A stretch of DNA of 16,504 bases, from positions 1-16,504 of the forward strand of contig JBKOWU010000294.1 in NCBI GenBank assembly GCA_046724555.1. Reading direction: 5' to 3'. The stretch comes from JAFAQB01 sp046724555 (lineage in GTDB: Archaea; Thermoproteota; Nitrososphaeria; Nitrososphaerales; Nitrososphaeraceae). Positions 1 through 7,484 of the stretch are shown here, piece after piece. The position numbers and the translations under genes were made by a program. The notes under the pieces are model-generated. The model worked only from the letters and a program-made list of their open reading frames with translations, did no database searches and was not told where the DNA came from. Within the stretch, counting starts at the first letter, position 1, and every line of letters begins with the position of its first letter.

Positions 1-353
1 TCTGAGATAGTAAATGTAGTGTCATTATCATTGTCATTTTTTATCATAGGATGAATATGTGCAAAGTAAGAAAGATCCTCTGCTACGATTATAATATGCA
101 TCAGTTTATCATGAAGAAGTTCAAATTCTCTGATTGAATCACCTAGTTTCTGATCTGTAACATATAACCTGAGTTCAGTAGTCTTTCCTGCTTCTGGACT
201 AATGGGATCAAATCGAATATTGACGTTATAATATCTAGAGAATGCCGATTGATTATGTGCTTGGTGATGTTGTTGTTTGTCATCCCCTTGGGTAATTGTA
301 TTATGCTTATTTCCATGGCTTGGAAAGGCATGCTGTTCTAGATTCTTTTCCAT
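1..353 (-). CDS. FixH/YtkA-like metal-associated protein, N-terminal part (runs off left edge)
   Basis: The reverse strand is open from an ATG at 353 to the window edge, about 117 codons. The first ~35 residues are rich in His and Gln (clusters such as QQHHQAH), which suggests metal binding. Next comes a beta-rich stretch with RFDPISPEAGKTTELRLYV, then ELLHDKLMHIIIVAEDLSYF and AHIHP. The H-D/E-K-x-M-H-x-I-I-V-x-E-D-L-x-x-F-x-H-I-H-P pattern is known from FixH/YtkA-like domains of copper and heavy-metal handling proteins. No signal peptide is visible in this part. An in-frame ATG at 374 would add seven residues and lies closer to the expected transcript start. The gene is divergent from a YHS-domain gene and near an HMA gene, which supports a metal role. 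Domain type is fairly sure, exact function is not; the C-terminus lies outside the window. Confidence 0.75.
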   Translation of the reverse strand, partial: MEKNLEQHAFPSHGNKHNTITQGDDKQQHHQAHNQSAFSRYYNVNIRFDPISPEAGKTTELRLYVTDQKLGDSIREFELLHDKLMHIIIVAEDLSYFAHIHPMIKNDNDNDTTFTIS

Positions 354-411
354 GCCTCTTACATGCACTACCATATGTATAATAGTAGATGTTTTCAATT
401 GTAAAGCATAA

Positions 412-420
412 CTATTTAAG
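412..420 (-). promoter_or_regulatory. TATA-like box for the FixH/YtkA-like gene
   Basis: On the minus strand the bases read CTTAAATAG. With the usual archaeal spacing of about 27 nt, transcription would start near 389, giving a leader of about 15 nt to the ATG at 374 or about 36 nt to the ATG at 353. Confidence 0.45.
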
Positions 421-481
421 ACATTTTTGTCTTTGAATTATGATGCGCTTTTTTATGAATTATCTGCAGCGATAACACTAT

Positions 482-495
482 TTTACATTTGTAAA
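482..495. promoter_or_regulatory. Perfect palindrome upstream of the YHS gene, candidate operator
   Basis: TTTACA-TT-TGTAAA is a perfect 6-2-6 inverted repeat just upstream of the TATA-like box of the YHS gene, between two divergent metal-related promoters. A related half site, TTTACAATTG, lies on the minus strand at about 392-401 near the divergent gene. Position and symmetry suggest a regulator-binding site; the regulator is unknown. Confidence 0.35.
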
Positions 496-500
496 CTTAA

Positions 501-511
501 CATCTTATATT
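501..511 (+). promoter_or_regulatory. TATA-like box for the YHS gene
   Basis: The sequence CATCTTATATT is centred about 30 nt before the ATG at 537, as expected for a leaderless archaeal transcript. This supports the short gene being real. Confidence 0.5.
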
Positions 512-536
512 TCTGTTTATGATTACATAATAATAA

Positions 537-680
537 ATGGCAAAAGATCCTGTCTGCAATATGATGGTTGATGAAAAGAAAGCGCAACACGTCTCTGAAG
601 TAAATGGACAAAAAGTCTATTTATGTTCATCAAACTGCAAAAGTCAGTTTGATCAGAATCCAAGCAAATATGGATACTGA
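537..680 (+). CDS. Small YHS-domain protein (47 aa), probable copper/heavy-metal binding
   Basis: This complete ATG-to-TGA frame encodes 47 residues beginning MAKDPVCNMMVDEKKAQ and ending in NPSKYGY. It matches the YHS domain along its whole length: DPVCNM at residues 4-9, a central beta segment VNGQKVYLCSSNC at 22-34, and the terminal F-x-x-NPSKY element. Cys7, Cys30 and Cys34 are the likely metal ligands. YHS domains occur alone or fused to copper ATPases and metal-handling oxidases; a free-standing copy probably acts as a cytoplasmic metal chaperone or sensor. The gene has its own TATA-like box and a palindrome upstream, is divergent from a FixH/YtkA-like gene, and lies close to an HMA protein. 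Domain identity is strong; which metal is bound is inferred. Confidence 0.85.
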   Translation: MAKDPVCNMMVDEKKAQHVSEVNGQKVYLCSSNCKSQFDQNPSKYGY

Positions 681-735
681 AAGCTGTGATTGAGTTTTTC
701 TTTATATCATCTGTCCAGAAAGACGCTATCATAAA

Positions 736-855
736 TCAGAGGGAATTTTTTTCTTCCTCAAATCTTCTCTTTATGGACTTAAACTTCTTTAGATCTAATA
801 CGCCCGCAGTATTGAATTTATCGTAGTGCGTTAACTGTACTGCTCTATCTTGCTA
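736..855 (-). pseudogene. Coding-like tail in another frame just downstream of the HMA gene
   Basis: Directly after the HMA stop codon, in a different frame, the minus strand is open for about 38 codons with coding-like content: AVQLTHYDKFNTAGVLDL, then a basic KKFKSIKRRFEEE helix, ending at TGA (736-738). It has no start codon of its own. The simplest reading is that it is the former C-terminus of the HMA protein, cut off by a one-base change near 845-850, or the remnant of a separate small gene. Low certainty, because a stretch of this length can occur by chance. Confidence 0.3.
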
Positions 856-1072
856 CCCTAACAAACTTGTAGCCAGATTTTTCTAGCCTGTCTTTTATTT
901 CCTGTCTACTTATTAAAGATGAATTAAATTCAACTACTATGCTGTCTGTCATATAATCAATATCAATTTTCTTGACAGCCTGCTCATTCCTCAATTGCTT
1001 TTCTACAATTGGTTTACATGATATACAATACATTCCGACTACCTTAAAGAATGCTTTCTCTATTTTTTCCAT
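845..1072 (-). CDS. Heavy-metal-associated (HMA) domain protein, CopZ-like
   Basis: The 75-aa protein is a single HMA ferredoxin-like domain. The metal-binding loop is GMYCISCKP, with Cys16 and Cys19 forming the classic GMxCxxC motif. The domain continues through VEKQLRNEQAVKKIDIDYM and SIVVEFNSS to the C-terminal EIKDRLEKSGYKF, so the full beta-alpha-beta-beta-alpha-beta order is present. Such proteins carry Cu(I) in the cytoplasm to export ATPases or regulators. The gene starts 19 nt downstream of the stop of the membrane-protein gene at 1092-1814, so the two are probably cotranscribed. A coding-like tail in another frame follows the stop, so the protein may once have been longer. Family assignment is confident; metal specificity is inferred from the motif. 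Confidence 0.85.
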   Translation of the reverse strand: MEKIEKAFFKVVGMYCISCKPIVEKQLRNEQAVKKIDIDYMTDSIVVEFNSSLISRQEIKDRLEKSGYKFVRVAR

Positions 1073-1091
1073 TGTATCCTATGACTTCTAG

Positions 1092-1814
1092 TTACAATGG
1101 CTTCTTTGATATCGTTTTTCTCAACATAAAAGCACCAAGAATCAATATCCAAAGGAAATAGATTATCATGGAAATCCCACGTAGACCTCCGAAGTTACTA
1201 TATCCAAAACCTACATACGCTACTTCTACACTAACAATAATGCTAATAGCGCCTACAAGAACTCCAGCTCCGCCAATCCATCTACTAAGAAGCATGCTGT
1301 TTACAATTGCCACGCCAAATATTGCTGCAACTGCCCCTTGTAGAATGCGAAAAATGCTATTGGTTCCATATTCAAGCCATCTAATTCCTTCTGCTACTCG
1401 AAACGTGATGTCTTTGTCCTCGGTAGGAGCAGCAGCCCAAGAATCTACTGCCATCTTGAGTGCAATTCCGTCAACAGCCTGAAGAATAGCGATGATACTA
1501 GCTGTCATTATAGCAACTGCAAAGCCTATCCAGGATAGTGCAAATGCTGTGCTCGATTCTGAGCGCACCAGTAACGAATGGAGAACTCCAAATCCCCCAC
1601 CAAAGACCATCATTCCTCCTACAAATTGTCCAATATGAACAGCTATCCATGAATTGCTGTTGGCATACTCCATAAACACTAGAGGATGGTTAGCCGGATC
1701 TTCTCTTGATGGATGAAGCATGGTCGATACGATTACTATAACTACACCTACAATAAACGCAATTGAGCCAATTCTGAGCGTAGACCGATTAATTTGAGGC
1801 ATATTTTGCTGCAT
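1092..1814 (-). CDS. Six-helix integral membrane protein, DUF4386-like
   Basis: The 240-aa protein has a short polar N-terminus (MQQNMPQINRSTLRIGS) followed by about six hydrophobic segments: roughly residues 15-32, 58-80, 90-112, 158-176, 182-205 and 212-230. The loop between helices 1 and 2 contains HPSREDPANHP, and VHIGQFVGGMM opens helix 2; this layout and length resemble the DUF4386 family of uncharacterised membrane proteins. No catalytic motif is visible. It sits directly upstream of the HMA gene on the same strand with a 19-nt gap, so a link to metal homeostasis is possible but unproven. A TATA-like stretch (TTATTTATAG) lies about 35-45 nt before the ATG. Membrane topology is clear; the family call is tentative. 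Confidence 0.7.
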   Translation of the reverse strand: MQQNMPQINRSTLRIGSIAFIVGVVIVIVSTMLHPSREDPANHPLVFMEYANSNSWIAVHIGQFVGGMMVFGGGFGVLHSLLVRSESSTAFALSWIGFAVAIMTASIIAILQAVDGIALKMAVDSWAAAPTEDKDITFRVAEGIRWLEYGTNSIFRILQGAVAAIFGVAIVNSMLLSRWIGGAGVLVGAISIIVSVEVAYVGFGYSNFGGLRGISMIIYFLWILILGAFMLRKTISKKPL

Positions 1815-1980
1815 TTGCTGTAACTACTACTAAGAAACGTAGAATGGCTATAAATAATAATGACTCATTTGTAGAGAGCTAAAGTTTTATCTAGGTAGCA
1901 GAGCTGATAAGCCATTACAAGCCAAAATAATAATGTACTTGCGGCAAAAAGCTAAAGCTAACAGTGCTGTTATATGATAT

Positions 1981-3456
1981 GTGACATTCAAAGACCTGAA
2001 GAGAAGAGTTACTCTTGAGTTATCACAACAATCCAAGTTATCTGAAAGGTTGTACAACAAACCATTTTGGATATGGGATATTGCAGAGCACAAGCTCGAA
2101 TATATCAAAACAAATGGGAATTGCTGCTTTAATCACATAATTGGTTTACCGAAAAAAGATGGAATTGAAGCCGTTATATGATTATCAGCAAATAATATTT
2201 GATTCGCTAGTTGCTCAGAATAATAACAAACATCTCTGGATAAAGAAAGCGACAGCATTAGGAAAATCAGAGTTCATGCTGCGGTTTATGGCCTGGCTTT
2301 GCCTAAAAGATAATTCTTTGTCACGCTCACAAATGTGTATTGTCACAGGACCTAGAATAGATTTGGCTATTGCTCTCATTGATAGGATGAAAAAGCTATT
2401 TGCAAGTAGCAAAGGTGTAACAGTTTTTGACACTAAAGAGACTGTTATTGAGTTAAATGGTGTAAAGATAGAAGCATTTGCATCACACCATCTGGATGCA
2501 ATGCGTGGTCTACCTAATGTATCTTTCATACTATTAGATGAAGCTGATTTCTTTCCACCTGGACAGCAGCAAGACGCAAGAGATGTTTCTGAGCGCTACA
2601 TTGCAAAGTCAAATCCTTACATAGTGATGGTATCAACCCCTAATGCACCAGATGGCTTGTTTGAGCGAATAGAAAAAGAATCTGAAGATGTCTGTTTGTA
2701 CAAGAGTATATTCTTGGACTATACTTATGGCATTGGTAAGATATACACTGCAGAAGAAATAGAAAAAGCAAAGGCTTCTCCAAGTTTTGAGTGAGAATAC
2801 AACCTAAAATATCTAGGAAAGATAGGGAATGTCTTCCACACAAAAGATATTGAAGCAGCAATTGAGAAAGGAAGGAAATACGATCCTGATACTATCAGTA
2901 CTTCATACTTATACTTCTAAATCGATGGGTATAGATCCTGCATATGGTAGTTCTGCGTTTGGAATTGTAGTAACGCAATGGATGGACAACCATATTAAGA
3001 TATTGCATGCAGAGGAGTATCATAGGTCTGACTATAATGAAATGCTATTTGTAGTGTATAGGTTAATTTCTAAGTATTAGGTAGACAAGATATACATTGA
3101 TGGTGCAAATCCATCTTTCATAAAATCACTAAAGCTGCAGATAGCGAAGATGCAGATTATGATAATTGCTAGGTACAGAGCAGAAGAGTTAGGAGATGCA
3201 ACTAAAAATATGATAATTGCTCCTGTGAATTTCAACAAAGAGCATAAAGCCATGCTAGGACATTGCAAAATGATACTAGAACAAGATCCTGGAAAAATTG
3301 CTATAAATCAAGATAAATTTGACAAATTAATTACTGCATTAAGAACTGCAGTAGATAATTATGGTGTATTAGACAGAGGCAACATCATACAACGACATAT
3401 TCGATGCTTTTAGGTTGGCGTTGAAGTTTTACCATTTCAGAGATAGCAGTGAATAA
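1981..3456 (+). pseudogene. Decayed viral terminase large subunit (TerL)
   Basis: Joined across frames, this is a near full-length terminase of about 490 residues. It begins at GTG 1981 with a conserved leader (KPFWIWDIAEHK, CCFNHIIGLPKKDGIE). A likely 2-nt loss near 2170 shifts the frame to KPLYDYQQIIFDSL. The ATPase domain has Walker A ATALGKS (about 2249-2271) and Walker B FILLDEAD (about 2525-2548). TGA at 2792-2794 interrupts SFE*EYNLKYLGKIGNVF. A further frameshift lies near 2895-2922, before the RNase H-like nuclease motif MGIDPAYG (2925 on). TAG at 3078-3080 interrupts SKY*VDKIYIDGANPSFI, and a last frameshift near 3385 leads to SYNDIFDAFRLALKFY and the final TAA. TerL packages viral DNA into capsids. 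With two nonsense codons and three frameshifts it cannot work. No portal, capsid or integrase gene is next to it. Confidence 0.85.
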
Positions 3457-3472
3457 CGAAAAGTCTATTTTA

Positions 3473-4561
3473 TTACCATATCTGATATACAAGTATTTTT
3501 GATTCTTGATTTCCTATATGTGGAACCGCAACATAAAACAGATGCAGCTCTGGTACGAAAAGAGATGTACGAGCACCTTGTGCTGTTGGAACAGCTGCAA
3601 GTGCACTATAATGATTTGCATCTCGTTGCTGAAATATATTTATGAATCCCTCGCCACATGATACATATATACGCTTTTTTGCAGTATCATAAAAAATATC
3701 GTCAGCATCATTTGCAATATCTAAAACAGAAACAACTTTACCTGAATTCGTGTCAAAAACCATAAGTTTTGGAGGATCTCTTGTGCCAACAAATAAGCGA
3801 TGATTAGCCTCATCTTGTGTCAATGGAAAGTTATTTTGCGCATTAGTAATTGTCCATGTTTTAGATACCGTACGTTTTTGGCTATCGACTACCTCTATGG
3901 AATTGGACTGAGGAACATTAACAAAGATTCTCTGTTTCTGTCCTGATGATGCTTGATTTTCACTTTCTATTTGAAAAGATTCAGGATGGCCACTAAGCTT
4001 GATATCACCTACAATATTGTAACTTGTAGCATTAATTATGCCAAGTGAACCTTCTCCATACCCAACATAAAGTAGTTTGCTGTTAGGATCATAACGCATA
4101 TTATCCGCATCATCATAAGGAAGCTTTATTTTCTTGATAATACTGAATGACTTAGCATCGAAGACAGCCACTGTACCATCTTTTCCATTCGATACAAAAA
4201 TTCTGTTTAGTTGCGGAATAAAAATCACAGATTGCGGTTCATTTAGCAATCCAATATTACTACTACTAATGCTATTGATGCGTTTTCCTGCTTTCAAATC
4301 GATAACATCTAATGAATTGTTTCCAAGTTCAGCGACAAATAACTTTGGACCTCTGCTATCTATAGCCATATGATCAATACGACCAGTAATATTTGGGATG
4401 ACAATAGTTTGAACTAGGCTGAACGAAGAAGATGCTTGCATAGCTTTTGCTGAAAGTTGTTTGCTATGTAGAAGTAAACTGTTTATGAGATTGTTGTTGC
4501 CTTGTACTGCAAGAATCATAGCAATAACCATTACAATGATCACCACTATAGCTGATATCAT
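3473..4561 (-). CDS. Secreted or membrane-anchored YVTN-type beta-propeller protein
   Basis: The 362-aa protein starts with a hydrophobic signal-anchor (residues ~2-20, ISAIVVIIVMVIAMILAV) followed by a polar linker. Repeated beta-propeller blades then run to the C-terminus: DHMAIDSRGPKLFVAELGN, PQSVIFIPQLNRIFVSNGKD, NMRYDPNSKLLYVGYGEG, and later blades with HRLFVGTR, KRIYVSCGEG and LHLFYVAVPH. Each has the hydrophobic-x-V-x-N/G-D/N-G pattern of YVTN/YncE repeats; about seven blades fit the length. Such proteins act outside the membrane in binding or surface roles, and some relatives accompany copper or electron-transfer proteins. No enzyme motif is seen. Its 3' end faces the terminase relic 17 nt away. 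The fold is well supported; the ligand is unknown. Confidence 0.8.
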   Translation of the reverse strand: MISAIVVIIVMVIAMILAVQGNNNLINSLLLHSKQLSAKAMQASSSFSLVQTIVIPNITGRIDHMAIDSRGPKLFVAELGNNSLDVIDLKAGKRINSISSSNIGLLNEPQSVIFIPQLNRIFVSNGKDGTVAVFDAKSFSIIKKIKLPYDDADNMRYDPNSKLLYVGYGEGSLGIINATSYNIVGDIKLSGHPESFQIESENQASSGQKQRIFVNVPQSNSIEVVDSQKRTVSKTWTITNAQNNFPLTQDEANHRLFVGTRDPPKLMVFDTNSGKVVSVLDIANDADDIFYDTAKKRIYVSCGEGFINIFQQRDANHYSALAAVPTAQGARTSLFVPELHLFYVAVPHIGNQESKILVYQIW

Positions 4562-4684
4562 TGAGAAAGTGACAGCTAAATCTTATCACCTATTACTATT
4601 TGATCATTCGTATTCAAACCACATCCTTCTAAGAAGTATGTCTTGCATTAAATATGATTATCATTATCATTATGTCGGCAATAC

Positions 4685-5071
4685 TCATGATCCCATCATA
4701 CCAGGAATTTTAATAGGGGTTCTATAAGCCTTAGTGATGCTCACGCCATGATCTGCAGTAACTGTTACTGATTGAAGTGTAGAACCCTCCGGTGGTGAAA
4801 GCAATGCCTTTTCCCCTGGTGAAAGAGAAGCTAACTTTTCAACTGTCTTATCACCATTACCACTATAATTAACTACAATATTTGTTAGTGACAATTTGCC
4901 AGCATTTGTAACTGTTAGCCTTGCAGTATTAAATAAATTCTGATTGTCTTTTATTGGATCAATATCTATGGCATAATCTTTTGTAGGTTTAGCAAAAACA
5001 GATGACAGTAATACGACTATAATTACTAAGGTTACAGCACCAACAGATGCCAGTATAATCGTACTATGCAT
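4685..5071 (-). CDS. Anchored extracellular protein with Ig/CARDB-like beta domain (128 aa)
   Basis: Starting at ATG 5071, the protein has one N-terminal membrane helix (HSTIILASVGAVTLVIIVVL) and a single extracellular beta-rich domain: ARLTVTNAGKLSLTNIVVNY, then LASLSPGEKALLSPPEG and SVTVTADHGVSITKAYRTP, ending in PGMMGS. The alternating hydrophobic strands and the N-x-G-x-x-x-L-x-N pattern resemble CARDB or Ig-like surface domains. A longer reading from TTG 5185 adds 38 residues. I prefer 5071 because a good TATA-like box (5121-5131) lies inside that extension and because the hydrophobic anchor then sits at the N-terminus. It is third in a minus-strand run with the genes at 5186-5689 and 5692-5835. 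Function unknown. Confidence 0.65.
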   Translation of the reverse strand: MHSTIILASVGAVTLVIIVVLLSSVFAKPTKDYAIDIDPIKDNQNLFNTARLTVTNAGKLSLTNIVVNYSGNGDKTVEKLASLSPGEKALLSPPEGSTLQSVTVTADHGVSITKAYRTPIKIPGMMGS

Positions 5072-5120
5072 TATTACAATTATGTACAATAGAGAATATT
5101 TGATGATTTTGGTGCGTTTC

Positions 5121-5131
5121 TCTAAATATAC
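5121..5131 (-). promoter_or_regulatory. TATA-like box inside the 5' extension of the 4685-5071 gene
   Basis: The minus strand reads GTATATTTAGA. The expected transcript start near 5099 is 28 nt before the ATG at 5071, which favours the shorter form of the protein. Confidence 0.4.
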
Positions 5132-5185
5132 CGTTAATTTGATTTTATCTTCATCATAAATGAAATAATTTATTTCTGACAGCAA

Positions 5186-5689
5186 TCAAATATTGTTATT
5201 GTTATTTAGTATTTTGACCTTCCAGGCAGGATGAAGTTCATTCCATCCATGAGGGTTATCAGTTACCCATACCCCGTAAGCTTCTATCCTCTCATCATTT
5301 TCTGGAATTTGTACTAAGCTTGAGCTTTGATCTTTAGGAATGATTTCGATTACAAGCATTCCATTTACTTGTTTATTATTTTGTTCATTAAGCAACTTCT
5401 TATATGGCTGGTCTAAAAGTAAGTTGAATTGGTAATCACCATCATCTTCCTTAGTTCCTTTCATGTCATATACTATTCCAGTTATCTTTTCACATGTAGA
5501 TAATACGTTGAATTGGGCTTGCCTGCTAACTCCTTCAAGCACATTTCCTTGTCTACAATTAAATTTGTCAGGATTTGTTTGTAATACTGTCTTAGGCCCA
5601 AAATAATTTGAGTAAGCATACGTTGCTGCAAATGATATAACTGCAACTATGACTAATATTACAATGATAATATCTCTTTTCCTTCTCAG
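5186..5689 (-). CDS. Membrane-anchored protein with OB-like domain; probable CTG start
   Basis: The frame that ends NNNNNI at 5186 has its first ordinary start, GTG, only at 5542 (118 aa). It continues upstream with clear coding content to CTG 5689, giving 167 aa: a basic start RRKRD, a membrane helix IIIVILVIVAVISFAATYAY, then SNYFGPKTVLQTNPDKFNC. The exported domain contains CEKITGIVYDMKGTKEDDGD, a LVIEIIPKD strand and GVWVTDNPHGWNELHPAWKV. The HGWNELHP element recalls small secreted OB-like domains of bacteria, with two cysteines that could pair. An in-frame TGA lies three codons before the CTG, and the preceding gene stops two bases before it, so translation may be coupled. The start is therefore unusual, or a former ATG has mutated. 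Function unknown. Confidence 0.65.
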   Translation of the reverse strand: MRRKRDIIIVILVIVAVISFAATYAYSNYFGPKTVLQTNPDKFNCRQGNVLEGVSRQAQFNVLSTCEKITGIVYDMKGTKEDDGDYQFNLLLDQPYKKLLNEQNNKQVNGMLVIEIIPKDQSSSLVQIPENDERIEAYGVWVTDNPHGWNELHPAWKVKILNNNNNI

Positions 5690-5691
5690 AT

Positions 5692-5835
5692 CTAATCACT
5701 TTTTATTGGGATTTCATGTTTTAAGTAGTTACTATCAAAAAATAGTTTGTATTCTGAGGATGGAGATTTTTCTTTTATTATTATTACAGTCATTTCACCA
5801 TTTTCTGCTTGACAAAGAGTATTAAGATTGAGCAT
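5692..5835 (-). CDS. Small unknown protein (47 aa)
   Basis: This complete ATG-to-TAG frame encodes MLNLNTLCQAENGEMTVIII, then a charged segment KEKSPSSEYKLFFDSNYLKH and the end EIPIKSD. The alternating hydrophobic strands suggest a small beta protein. It has one Cys (residue 8) and no membrane helix. It ends two bases before the proposed CTG start of the anchored protein downstream, which fits an operon of small proteins. A possible TATA-like stretch (TTAGTTAAATG) lies about 45-50 nt before the ATG. I do not recognise a family. The coding call rests on composition, tight packing with the next gene and an ATG start. Confidence 0.55.
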   Translation of the reverse strand: MLNLNTLCQAENGEMTVIIIKEKSPSSEYKLFFDSNYLKHEIPIKSD

Positions 5836-5960
5836 GTATTGTGTAACTAGCTAAGAGATCTTTCATGTTTTTGGTACATTTAACTAAGTGTGAGGGAACG
5901 GAAAATTGCTCTCAGAAAAATATAGATGTGAAGTTGGCTATTCCAACATTTTGATATCTA
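5836..5960. other. Intergenic spacer between MFS gene and small-protein cluster
   Basis: I see no coding frame here. The spacer must carry the transcription end of the MFS gene and the promoter of the 5692-5835 gene; a TATA-like TTAGTTAAATG is at about 5878-5888 on the minus strand. Confidence 0.35.
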
Positions 5961-7232
5961 TCATATTTTTTCTTCATCTGACAGTTTAATATGTTTGAAG
6001 TTACAGTACAACGCTATGTCATATACAATTTTTAATACTCCTCCTAATACAAATGGAGCTGATAAAATAGATAGCGACTGCAGTATATAACCAGCTAATG
6101 ATGGAGACACACTCTGTGCTATATTCCTTGAAATATTAGTTATTCCTGCAGCAGCAGTTCTTTCATCTTCCTCTACAACTGCTACTATATAGGATTGTCT
6201 TGTAGGTACATCCATCTGCGAGAGAGCCATTCTGGCAAGATACAATGCGATGGCCAATGGAAGTGTGCGCGCAAATGCAACAAGTATTATCAAAATATTA
6301 GAAGGTATGTGTGTAAATACCATTGTATTTATCAGTCCTATTTTATCCGCAAGTTTTGCAGCTACTAGAAACGAAAATGCAGTTAAAACACCTGCAATGG
6401 AGAAAATATAGGATAGAGTTGTTAATTCAACTCCAAACTTTGTGAAAAACCAAAAAGAGACAATACTTTGAATAACAAACCCGCCTGCAAAAGAATCGAT
6501 AGCAAAAAGACCCGATAGTTTAGTAACAATTTCTTTTGACTTTGGCGACAGAGTTTGTTTGAGCAGTCTTCGTGTGTTAGTTGTAGAGGTATTTATATTC
6601 CTATTAACCTCTATTCTGTTTGAGATTACAAGGTATATTCCTAACACTCCTAAACCAATTATGCTATAAAGTAAAAAGAGAGGTTTGATAGATTCAATTT
6701 GATTCAAACCATACTGTTGTGCATAGATCTGTGGCAAACCAGTAACCAAAATACCTGCAGACATTGCAAATGTTCCAGCCATATTATAAATAGCATAAAC
6801 CGTGTTTCTTTTCTTAGGATCATTAATTGTTTGAGGTAGTATTGCTTGTTCAATAGTAAGAAAAGCACCTATTTCAGTTCCAGTTACATTAATAGTTCCA
6901 ATAAAAGCAGATACAATCAATGCAATATAGTTATTTGTTAGAAAAAATACTAAGCCTGATATAGACATTAAAGCTGAATATGCAATTAGTACTTTTCTCC
7001 TACCAACCCTATCAGCATAAAAGCTAGCTATCAGAGTAAAGATTACACTATTTAACAGTGTGGCAGTTAGTATAAAACCAATGTAAAGATCATTGAATCC
7101 AATTAACTTTAGATAAATAGCCAGAACTACACTCAAAAAGCCATATGCAAATGTTCTTAGTGTCCTTGCAGCTAATAGTAACTTACCATCTTTTGTGAGC
7201 CATTTAAATGGAATAATTACTTTGGAGTCCAT
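5961..7232 (-). CDS. Major facilitator superfamily (MFS) transporter
   Basis: The 423-aa protein has the length and twelve-helix pattern of an MFS permease. MFS motif A, SFYADRVGRRK, sits at residues 70-80 between helices 2 and 3. A degenerate second copy, AKLADKIGLIN, lies at the matching place in the C-terminal half. A polar central loop (about residues 205-235, NRNINTSTTNTRRLLKQTL) separates the halves. The segment QMDVPTRQSYIVAVVEEDER in helix 10 and its loop is typical of the drug/metabolite efflux-like branch, but the substrate cannot be read from sequence. The start MDSKVIIPFKWL lies 19 nt after the stop of a small ORF (7252-7398) that appears to carry the promoter. The gene is intact. 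Confidence 0.85.
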   Translation of the reverse strand: MDSKVIIPFKWLTKDGKLLLAARTLRTFAYGFLSVVLAIYLKLIGFNDLYIGFILTATLLNSVIFTLIASFYADRVGRRKVLIAYSALMSISGLVFFLTNNYIALIVSAFIGTINVTGTEIGAFLTIEQAILPQTINDPKKRNTVYAIYNMAGTFAMSAGILVTGLPQIYAQQYGLNQIESIKPLFLLYSIIGLGVLGIYLVISNRIEVNRNINTSTTNTRRLLKQTLSPKSKEIVTKLSGLFAIDSFAGGFVIQSIVSFWFFTKFGVELTTLSYIFSIAGVLTAFSFLVAAKLADKIGLINTMVFTHIPSNILIILVAFARTLPLAIALYLARMALSQMDVPTRQSYIVAVVEEDERTAAAGITNISRNIAQSVSPSLAGYILQSLSILSAPFVLGGVLKIVYDIALYCNFKHIKLSDEEKI

Positions 7233-7251
7233 TCTAGCTCCATATGGATTT

Positions 7252-7398
7252 CTAACTTTTGGCTTTCTTTAGCATAGAGGTTGTGTTCATTGCACATATG
7301 CTTTTGATGTACTTGTCTAATGATATATCGGTCTCTTTTTCCAAACGCTCTGGGGTACCAACTAGTTCTGGTGCGAATGTTCTGCTTCTATCTAACAA
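7252..7398 (-). CDS. Possible small protein (48 aa) ahead of the MFS gene, TTG start
   Basis: The frame runs from TTG 7398 to TAG 7252-7254. It encodes LLDRSRTFAPELVGTPERL, then EKETDISLDKYIKSICAMN and the basic end TTSMLKKAKS. It is hydrophilic and probably helical. A good TATA-like box (CTATTTAAAT, 7431-7440) gives an expected transcript start a few bases before the TTG, and no other start is available. The MFS gene begins 19 nt after its stop, so it would be first in a two-gene operon. I do not recognise it. It could instead be an untranslated leader that is open by chance, or a gene fragment. Confidence 0.45.
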   Translation of the reverse strand: MLDRSRTFAPELVGTPERLEKETDISLDKYIKSICAMNTTSMLKKAKS

Positions 7399-7430
7399 AG
7401 ATTTGTAATCGATATAGTTATGTGTTCGTA

Positions 7431-7440
7431 ATTTAAATAG
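7431..7440 (-). promoter_or_regulatory. TATA-like box for the small ORF / MFS operon
   Basis: The minus strand reads CTATTTAAAT, a strong match to the archaeal TATA element. It is centred about 37 nt before the TTG of the small ORF and is the only good box seen upstream of the MFS gene. Confidence 0.5.
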
Positions 7441-7484
7441 GTTGTGTATTGTTAAGCATTAACGATTTTACAATGCACATATTG

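Noticed and set aside
143..331. 62-aa frame on the minus strand
   Set aside because: It is an out-of-frame shadow of the FixH/YtkA-like gene, whose own frame is open to the window edge and has recognisable motifs.
523..732. 69-aa minus-strand frame
   Set aside because: It is antisense to the YHS gene, which has the recognisable domain.
1887..2108. 73-aa minus-strand frame
   Set aside because: It is antisense to the N-terminal part of the terminase relic and has no coding-like features.
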